5,605 nt of DNA from Thermoplasmata archaeon (lineage in GTDB: Archaea > Thermoplasmatota > Penumbrarchaeia > Penumbrarchaeales > Penumbrarchaeaceae): the NCBI GenBank assembly GCA_023145185.1, contig JAGLEG010000222.1, positions 1 to 5,605 on the forward strand, written 5' to 3'. Under the pieces are notes generated by a model. The model did no database searches. It saw only the letters and a program-made list of their open reading frames with translations, and was not told the origin of the DNA. Shown here piece by piece: positions 1-4,774 of this stretch. The position numbers and the translations under genes were made by a program. Position 1 is the stretch's first letter. Each line of letters opens with the position of its first letter.

Positions 1-812
1 AGGATCGAGGCGATGTAAATTGCAGCTGCGGCGACTCCCGTGGGGCCCCTGCCGGAGATGAGCTCTCTCTCGTCCGCCTCTTTCAGGATCTCAAGGGTCC
101 TCGACTGGGTCTCACCGGACAGTTTGAGCTCCGAACAGAACCTCGAGATGTAATCCTGCGGGGAGGTGGGATTGAGCTTCATCTTGAGCTCTCTGGCCAT
201 GAACCTGTAGGTCCTGCCGATCTCCTTCCTGTTCACCCTTGAGGCTGCGGATATCTCATCCAGGGTCCTTGGTACGTTGCACTGCCTGCATGCGGCGTAG
301 ATCGAAGCGGCGACGACACCCTCTATAGACCTGCCCCGGATCAGGTTCTTGTTCACGGCTCCCCTGTATATCAACGCGGCCGACTCCCTCACGTTCCTGG
401 GAAGGCCGATCCCCGATGACATCCTCTCCATCTCCGAGAGGGCGAATGCCAGATTTCTCTCGGTGGCATTGGAGACCCTGATCCTCCTCTGCCACTTTCT
501 GAGCCTGTACATCTGCGCTCTGTTCCTTGTGGGTATGGACTTCCCGTAGGAGTCCTTGTTCTTCCAACCGATCTCTGTGGAAAGGCCCTTGTCATGGATC
601 ATCATGGTCATCGGCGCCCCTGTCCTTGCCCTCTGCTCGTTCTGCGCCGAATCAAAGGCCCTCCACTCCGGGCCCTGATCTATTATCTGTTCGGATATCA
701 CGACCCCACAATCTCCACACACCAACTCGCCCCTTTCGTAATCCCGTATAAGGTGTTCGCTTCCACACTCGGAACATTTCGTCGTTTCCTCTATCTGAAC
801 CTTGTAAGACAT
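1..812 (-). CDS. tfb: Transcription initiation factor IIB (TFB), 3' end cut by window edge
   Basis: General archaeal transcription factor that binds the TBP-TATA complex, recruits RNA polymerase and helps open the promoter. The minus strand reads open from ATG at 812 to the window edge: 270 codons of a family usually about 300-310 residues, so roughly 35-40 are missing. An N-terminal zinc ribbon has Cys13, Cys16, Cys32 and Cys35 (KCSEC and VCGDCG). The conserved B-reader/linker follows at about 48-100, with PEWRAFDS, RARTGAP and KGLSTEIGWKNKDSYGKS. The first cyclin-like repeat (about 116-212) carries GRSIEGVVAASIY at 160-172; the second starts near 214 and carries the matching GRGPTGVAAAAIY at 254-266. 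The start is supported by an AAGGAG site 9 bases upstream and the conserved short N-terminus before the zinc ribbon. It is divergent from the protease gene. Nothing suggests a degenerate paralogue, but archaea often have several TFBs, so which copy this is remains open. Confidence 0.96.
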   Translation of the reverse strand, partial: MSYKVQIEETTKCSECGSEHLIRDYERGELVCGDCGVVISEQIIDQGPEWRAFDSAQNEQRARTGAPMTMMIHDKGLSTEIGWKNKDSYGKSIPTRNRAQMYRLRKWQRRIRVSNATERNLAFALSEMERMSSGIGLPRNVRESAALIYRGAVNKNLIRGRSIEGVVAASIYAACRQCNVPRTLDEISAASRVNRKEIGRTYRFMARELKMKLNPTSPQDYISRFCSELKLSGETQSRTLEILKEADERELISGRGPTGVAAAAIYIASI

Positions 813-821
813 CGATCTCAA

Positions 822-827
822 CTCCTT
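822..827 (-). promoter_or_regulatory. Shine-Dalgarno site of tfb
   Basis: The minus strand reads AAGGAG here, followed by a 9-base spacer and the ATG at 812. This fixes the tfb start and implies the tfb transcript has a leader, unlike the RuBisCO gene in this window. Confidence 0.7.
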
Positions 828-893
828 GTTGACCGTCCACACTCGGGTGATCAACCTGTTTTTTCTCGACCTGCCCTGTTCGGGGGGGGTTTC

Positions 894-905
894 ACTATAT
901 ATAAG
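894..905 (-). promoter_or_regulatory. TATA box of tfb promoter
   Basis: The minus strand reads CTTATATATAGT, a strong match to the archaeal TATA box. With the usual 25-27 bases from box centre to start, transcription would begin near 873 and give a leader of about 60 bases carrying the AAGGAG site. A run of eight C (minus strand) at 882-889 lies between the box and the predicted start, which is unusual for a region that must melt. Confidence 0.65.
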
Positions 906-925
906 TATTGCAAGGCAACATATAA

Positions 926-942
926 TAACTATTTAAATGTTA
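926..942. repeat. AT-rich imperfect palindrome, candidate operator
   Basis: The sequence is TAAC-T-ATTTAAAT-GTTA: a perfect 8-base palindrome (931-938) flanked by TAAC and GTTA arms, with one extra base on the left. It lies about 20-45 bases upstream of the tfb TATA box, where archaeal activators or repressors often bind. It could instead be a second TATA-like element (ATTTAAATA on the minus strand, TATTTAAATG on the plus). Short AT-rich palindromes arise easily by chance. Confidence 0.25.
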
Positions 943-994
943 CGAAAGATATTATAAGCGGCGGGAGGTCCCAAAATTGGTAGTTTTCGACGCT

Positions 995-1015
995 CAACAA
1001 CATGGTGTTACGTTG
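995..1015. repeat. Imperfect inverted repeat upstream of protease gene
   Basis: CAACAACA (995-1002), a TGG loop, then TGTT (1006-1009), two unpaired bases and GTTG (1012-1015): an 8-base-pair stem with a 2-base bulge. It lies about 60-80 bases upstream of the weak protease TATA candidate, so it could bind a regulator or, if transcribed from further upstream, fold in a leader. Short repeats like this are common by chance. Confidence 0.2.
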
Positions 1016-1039
1016 CCCACATTTGCATACGTTCCCGCC

Positions 1040-1044
1040 AGGAG
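1040..1044 (+). promoter_or_regulatory. Shine-Dalgarno-like AGGAG before alternative TTG start
   Basis: AGGAG is followed after 9 bases by an in-frame TTG at 1054, the same spacing as the tfb site. If used, the protease would gain 18 N-terminal residues containing a Glu and an Asp ahead of the hydrophobic signal, which is unusual for a signal peptide n-region. I therefore treat this as an alternative to the ATG at 1108, not the preferred start. Confidence 0.3.
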
Positions 1045-1067
1045 AATGGATCATTGGTCGATATGCA

Positions 1068-1082
1068 GCCAAAATGTTTATC
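1068..1082 (+). promoter_or_regulatory. Candidate promoter of the protease gene
   Basis: GCCAAAATGTTTATC combines an A-rich BRE-like stretch with a weak TATA-like element (TGTTTATC, 1075-1082). Its centre is about 29 bases before the ATG at 1108, giving a transcript with almost no leader. That fits the absence of any Shine-Dalgarno site before 1108. A similar GCCAAAA...TTATC element precedes the beta-helix gene. Confidence 0.4.
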
Positions 1083-1107
1083 AGAGTTAGATAGCCTCCA
1101 CGTCAAC

Positions 1108-3381
1108 ATGAGGCAGCAGAGCCTAGTCCACCTTCTTATCGTCGCGATGGTATTGCTTCTCCCCGTCACGCTATCCGACGGTTCCAGCCTCGATCCCACC
1201 GTCCAGCCCGATGAAAGGACCCTACCCAGATATAGCGCAGATCTCGAAAGGCCCACAGAGGATGGGAGGGTCGAAATTGAACTGATCGTTCAGTTCCACA
1301 ACGACCTTGACGGAACCGAGAAGCTGTTTCTGGAGGGGCTCGGTTTTTCCATATTGAGGAGCTTTCACGTGGTACCTGCCCTGTCGGTCAGGGGGCCCAC
1401 ATCCATGATATATCTGATCCTCGAGAACCCCGAGGTCTCCTACGTCGAACACAACGATCTGGTGATCTCGGACATGGAGATGGGCACCAACGTGATCAAC
1501 GCAACGCAGGTGTGGTCCACCATCGTCCAGGGTCCTGGATGGTCGAAAGACCCGATAGACGGAAAAGGGGTCACAGTCTGCGTGGTCGATACTGGCATAG
1601 ATGCGGGACACCCCGACCTGGATTACGGGACCAAGACGATCAAGAACGTATTCTTTCTCGGTGGTGGAAACTGGGTCGAGATGGAGAACTCGGATACCAA
1701 TTACGGACATGGAACGCACGTTGCAGGCACAGTGGCGGGAAACGGCGATGCATCCGCTGGCGCAAGGCGGGGGGTGGCACCCGGTGCCAATCTTATAGGG
1801 ATAACCCTGTCGCTGCCGGAGGAGGGAAGCTCCCCCACCGAGGATGGCTACATACAGAGCCTTGAGTGGGTATATGACCATTCACGCCCCGGCGCCAATC
1901 CGGACAATATCAGGGTGGTGACCAACTCCTGGCACTCGACCGTGGTGGAGTACGATCCACAGGCTATGCTCGTACAGGTGATCGAGGCCCTCACATTCGA
2001 GAACAACGTCGTATCCACCTGGTCTGCAGGAAACGACGGGAGGGACGATCCCGAGGGGGCCGAGCTGACCACCTCTGGGCAGGGGAACACGCCCGTTGCC
2101 ATCATGGTCGCAGCCTACGAGAGGGATGGGTCCGCCGTTACGGATTTCTCCTCAAGGGGCAAGGTAGGGCTCAATCACACCTATCCGGATATCGGCGCCC
2201 CGGGGAGGGCCATCTGGTCCACATCGGCCAGGAGAACGGTGATCTCGGGGGGAACGTGGCTCAGCGGGAACACAAATCCATATTACCTTGCCATAAGCGG
2301 CACGTCGATGTCCACGCCGCACGTGGCGGGACTGGTCGCCCTGCTCTGGCAGGCGTGCCCCTCCATGGATATCTCACCCATGCATGAGGATTACTCCGGA
2401 GAGGACCCGGAAGTGTGGTTCACCGACCCCCTTACCCGCATCCACGACGCCGAGTGGATCATCGAGGCATCCGCCAAATTCCTGCCCCCGGACGCCGAGC
2501 ACGGGAACGTCGCGGGAGATGCTAACTCCACGGGCTGGTGGGGGAAACCGGTGGATTACGTTCAGGGATATGGTATCGTGGACGCAAGGAGAGCTGTTGG
2601 GATCGCCCTGACCCTCCAGAGGCTCAGGGACCAGTGCACCTGGAAAGAGGTGACGGTCGCCGACGCCATCCACGTCTACTATGAACAGGATGTGGTCGGC
2701 ACGGAGATCGTCGGGACGGCCGGGGTGGTTACCGGATGGTCCGGCGAGTATTCCAGGTACAACGATCAGACCGGCAATCCCATGGGGCTTGTCAATCAGA
2801 CAAAACTGGTGGAGGTCCCCCAAGGGGCCACACATGCAAGCGTCAGGCTGAGCTTTTCCACCATTGACCTGTCAGATTTCGAGGTGGCCGACCTCGCCTT
2901 CACGATAGATACCAACGGGGACGGCAGAGTGGACCATCAGAGCGATCTCTCCCTCATTGGAAGTAGTGACGATTCCGCGGAGATCGACATCTCCGGTCCA
3001 GGCATATGGACCTTCGACATCATCGGAAGGGGATTGAAGGTCCAGAGGCCGCTGCAGGGAACCAATTACGTTGAGCTCAGGATAGAGTACACCATGAGCG
3101 TCCAGTTCCAGGTGCCGGAAGGGGGAGAGAACCCCGTCTCCGTGAGAAATGCCGTATATGCACCCCTGGAGCCCACGGACGGCGCCCAGGGCGGCTATGA
3201 ACTCGAGATGATGAGGTACGACCTCAGGGAATTGAAGCTGGAGGAGGGGCCCGGCGAAGGAGTGGATGATGAAGGAGTGGTCCCCTGGGTCCTGCTGTTG
3301 ATAATATTGATCATCCTCGGTCTGGCCGGCGTTATCTACTACAACTACCGGAAGGGGAAGGGTCAAAGGGGCACCGAATAG
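1108..3381 (+). CDS. Secreted, membrane-anchored subtilisin-family (S8) serine protease
   Basis: Extracytoplasmic endopeptidase of the subtilase family, 757 residues from ATG 1108. A signal peptide covers about 1-24 (short polar n-region, then LLIVAMVLLLPV). An I9-like inhibitor propeptide spans about 54-118 (VPALSVRGP, NPEVSYVEHND). The peptidase domain, about 145-500, has the full triad: Asp161 (VVDTGID), His201 (GHGTHVAG) and Ser400 (SGTSMSTPHVAG), plus oxyanion Asn309 (SAGND); it ends with GYGIVDARRAV. Some 25-60 extra residues, rich in Asp, Glu and Trp, lie between the Ser and that last helix. The C-terminal region (about 540-675) looks like a beta-sandwich resembling a PPC domain and contains the calcium-type loop DTNGDGRVD (601-609). 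Residues about 724-746 form a membrane segment followed by a basic tail, so the enzyme should be anchored with the catalytic domain outside. Four N-glycosylation sequons are visible (Asn131, 356, 473, 563). The start is uncertain: an in-frame TTG at 1054 has its own AGGAG. Natural substrate is unknown. Confidence 0.93.
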   Translation: MRQQSLVHLLIVAMVLLLPVTLSDGSSLDPTVQPDERTLPRYSADLERPTEDGRVEIELIVQFHNDLDGTEKLFLEGLGFSILRSFHVVPALSVRGPTSMIYLILENPEVSYVEHNDLVISDMEMGTNVINATQVWSTIVQGPGWSKDPIDGKGVTVCVVDTGIDAGHPDLDYGTKTIKNVFFLGGGNWVEMENSDTNYGHGTHVAGTVAGNGDASAGARRGVAPGANLIGITLSLPEEGSSPTEDGYIQSLEWVYDHSRPGANPDNIRVVTNSWHSTVVEYDPQAMLVQVIEALTFENNVVSTWSAGNDGRDDPEGAELTTSGQGNTPVAIMVAAYERDGSAVTDFSSRGKVGLNHTYPDIGAPGRAIWSTSARRTVISGGTWLSGNTNPYYLAISGTSMSTPHVAGLVALLWQACPSMDISPMHEDYSGEDPEVWFTDPLTRIHDAEWIIEASAKFLPPDAEHGNVAGDANSTGWWGKPVDYVQGYGIVDARRAVGIALTLQRLRDQCTWKEVTVADAIHVYYEQDVVGTEIVGTAGVVTGWSGEYSRYNDQTGNPMGLVNQTKLVEVPQGATHASVRLSFSTIDLSDFEVADLAFTIDTNGDGRVDHQSDLSLIGSSDDSAEIDISGPGIWTFDIIGRGLKVQRPLQGTNYVELRIEYTMSVQFQVPEGGENPVSVRNAVYAPLEPTDGAQGGYELEMMRYDLRELKLEEGPGEGVDDEGVVPWVLLLIILIILGLAGVIYYNYRKGKGQRGTE

Positions 3382-3390
3382 GTTTATATT
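3381..3390 (+). promoter_or_regulatory. TATA box of RuBisCO gene (leaderless)
   Basis: GGTTTATATT starts on the last base of the protease stop codon. The TTTATATT core (3383-3390) is centred about 25 bases before the ATG at 3412, and no Shine-Dalgarno site lies between them. This is the geometry of a leaderless archaeal transcript, so the gene is probably transcribed on its own despite the 30-base gap to the protease. Confidence 0.75.
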
Positions 3391-3411
3391 CTCTCCCACA
3401 TCTATATCCCC

Positions 3412-4707
3412 ATGAAGAAGATAGATTGGTATGATGAGTTCGTGGACCTTGACCACAAACCCTCTCCGGATGAGCTGATCGCGCTGTTCTACTTTGAACC
3501 TCCGGAGGGCATGTCCTTCAGCGAATCCGCAGGAAGGATCGCCTCCGAGAGCTCCACGGGAACCTGGACCACCCTGGACCGGATGCCCAAGAGGATGAGA
3601 TCGCTTCAGGCAATGGCGTTCGAGATGCGTGGAAATCTGGTGAAGATCGCATATCCACTTGACCTGTGGGAGGAGGGGAACATGCCCCAGCTGATGTCGG
3701 GGATCGCTGGTAACATCTTCGGAATGAAAGGGGTGAGGAACCTCAGGCTGATAGATGTGAGCCTCCCGTCGTCGTACATTCGACACTACAAGGGCCCCCT
3801 CCATGGAATGGATGGGATCAGGGACATGTTCAAGGTATATGACCGGCCGCTGACCGGGGCCGTGCCGAAACCAAAGATAGGGTTCTCTGCATCAGAACAT
3901 GCGGAGGTGGCCTACGAGACGTGGATGGGCGGATTTGACCTGGTCAAGGACGATGAGAACCTCTCATCCCAGACCTTCAACAGGTTCGACAAGAGGGTCC
4001 AGCAGATGACGATCTTCAGGAACAGGGCAGAGAAGGAGACCGGGGAAAAAAAGGACGGCCTGGTCAACATCACGGCCGAAACGGATGAGATGATGAGGAG
4101 GGCCGATATCCTCCATGATGCCGGCTGGAAATACTGCATGGTCGACGTTGTGGTGGCGGGTTTCTCCGCTGTCCAGACCGTCAGGGAACACGTACAGGAC
4201 ACGGGCATGATCATACACGCCCACAGGGCGATGCACGCCGCCTTCACAAGGAATCCACACCACGGCATCTCCATGCTGTTCCTTGCGAAATTGATGAGAC
4301 TTGCGGGTGTCAATCAGATCCACACCGGCACGGCCGTTGGAAAGCTGGTTGGAAGCAGGGAGGAGGTGAAGGCCCTTGCCGATCTGCTCAGGTCGGACCA
4401 TCTGGATGAGAACATACCCCTGAACCTGGAGCAGGATTGGGGCCATATCAGGTCCTCGTTCCCGGTGAGCTCGGGCGGCCTCCATCCCGGGCTTGTGCCG
4501 GAGGTTCTGGACATCTACGGGAAGGACCTTGTCCTTCTTGTCAGCGGAGGTATCCACGGACACCCGAAGGGAACAAGGGCCGGGGCGAAGGCCACCATGC
4601 AGGCTATCGAGGCCTGGAAGGAAGGGATCTCGCTCGAGGAAAAAGCACAAAACGGCGCGGAGCTGTCTCAGGCTCTGGAGAAATGGGGACACCTCAGGCC
4701 CAAGTAG
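3412..4707 (+). CDS. rbcL: Form III (archaeal) ribulose-1,5-bisphosphate carboxylase large subunit
   Basis: Carboxylates ribulose 1,5-bisphosphate to two 3-phosphoglycerates. In archaea this form usually acts after AMP phosphorylase and ribose-1,5-bisphosphate isomerase in nucleoside/AMP breakdown rather than a Calvin cycle. The 431 residues match family length. Catalytic positions (spinach numbers in brackets) are present: Glu46 (60), Thr51-Trp52 (65-66), Asn101 (123), Lys153 and Lys155 (175, 177), carbamylated Lys179 (201) with Asp181 and Glu182 (203, 204) in KDDEN, His271-Arg272 (294-295), His304 (327), loop 6 Lys311 (334) in GTAVGKLVG, and Ser354-Gly355-Gly356 (379-381). It is therefore a true RuBisCO, not a form IV RuBisCO-like protein. 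Motifs such as DVVVAGFSAVQ, IHGHP and GTRAGAKA resemble, from memory, methanogen form III enzymes more than Thermococcus. One oddity: the C-terminal phosphate loop reads LLVSGG where most have a three-Gly run, placing Ser378 at position 403. It has its own leaderless promoter; no pathway partners are in view. Confidence 0.95.
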   Translation: MKKIDWYDEFVDLDHKPSPDELIALFYFEPPEGMSFSESAGRIASESSTGTWTTLDRMPKRMRSLQAMAFEMRGNLVKIAYPLDLWEEGNMPQLMSGIAGNIFGMKGVRNLRLIDVSLPSSYIRHYKGPLHGMDGIRDMFKVYDRPLTGAVPKPKIGFSASEHAEVAYETWMGGFDLVKDDENLSSQTFNRFDKRVQQMTIFRNRAEKETGEKKDGLVNITAETDEMMRRADILHDAGWKYCMVDVVVAGFSAVQTVREHVQDTGMIIHAHRAMHAAFTRNPHHGISMLFLAKLMRLAGVNQIHTGTAVGKLVGSREEVKALADLLRSDHLDENIPLNLEQDWGHIRSSFPVSSGGLHPGLVPEVLDIYGKDLVLLVSGGIHGHPKGTRAGAKATMQAIEAWKEGISLEEKAQNGAELSQALEKWGHLRPK

Positions 4708-4719
4708 AAGAGTATTGAA

Positions 4720-4727
4720 CAGGCCTG
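4720..4727. repeat. Short palindrome after rbcL
   Basis: CAGGCCTG is a perfect 8-base palindrome in the 67-base gap after the RuBisCO stop, just upstream of the next promoter. It cannot form a useful hairpin (no loop) and no T-run follows, so it is not a convincing terminator. It may be chance. Confidence 0.15.
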
Positions 4728-4741
4728 GCCAAAACTTATCT
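4728..4741 (+). promoter_or_regulatory. Candidate promoter of the beta-helix gene
   Basis: GCCAAAACTTATCT has an A-rich BRE-like stretch and a TATA-like ACTTATCT (4734-4741). The usual spacing puts the transcription start near 4763, giving a leader of only about 12 bases that still includes the GAGGTG site. It resembles the element before the protease gene. Confidence 0.45.
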
Positions 4742-4763
4742 ACTCTCTAATCATATGATGGGT

Positions 4764-4769
4764 GAGGTG
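4764..4769 (+). promoter_or_regulatory. Shine-Dalgarno site deciding a TTG start
   Basis: GAGGTG matches the anti-Shine-Dalgarno end of archaeal 16S rRNA. It lies 5 bases before TTG 4775. The other in-frame candidates fit worse: GTG 4769 overlaps the site and TTG 4790 is 20 bases away. No in-frame ATG occurs until 4811, inside the signal peptide. Confidence 0.6.
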
Positions 4770-4774
4770 TGGAA

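Larger units (their letters stand above)
813..1107. other. Divergent intergenic regulatory region
   Basis: About 295 bases between the divergent tfb and protease starts. It holds the tfb Shine-Dalgarno site and TATA box, a G8 run (882-889), an AT-rich block (about 911-957) with a palindromic core, a second imperfect inverted repeat (995-1015), an AGGAG at 1040-1044 and a weak TATA-like element at 1075-1082. Short open frames crossing it have no recognisable content. No RNA gene is visible. Confidence 0.6.

Noticed and set aside
594..983. Open frame of 129 codons on the plus strand
   Set aside because: It overlaps the well-supported tfb gene on the opposite strand and runs into the AT-rich intergenic region; its translation shows no recognisable domain.
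1002..1094. Short ORF of 30 codons from ATG 1002 upstream of the protease
   Set aside because: No Shine-Dalgarno site or well-placed promoter, no recognisable content, and it runs across the candidate promoter of the protease.
3399..3408. Second TATA-like sequence (ATCTATATCC) just before the RuBisCO ATG
   Set aside because: It lies less than 10 bases before the start codon, too close to drive the gene; the TTTATATT at 3383-3390 has the right spacing.
2872..3804. Long minus-strand open frame of 310 codons
   Set aside because: It is antisense to the protease and RuBisCO genes, both clearly identified by motifs; long antisense frames are expected in GC-rich coding DNA with this codon bias.
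4046..4052. Run of seven A in rbcL as a possible slippage or frameshift site
   Set aside because: The frame continues intact through the run with conserved motifs on both sides, and the encoded TGEKK is normal for form III enzymes.
3964..4692. Minus-strand open frame of 242 codons inside rbcL
   Set aside because: It is fully antisense to conserved RuBisCO active-site coding sequence and shows no domain of its own.
4708..4774. Terminator hairpin between rbcL and the beta-helix gene
   Set aside because: The GGCC repeats have only a one-base loop and no T-run follows, so no terminator can be supported.
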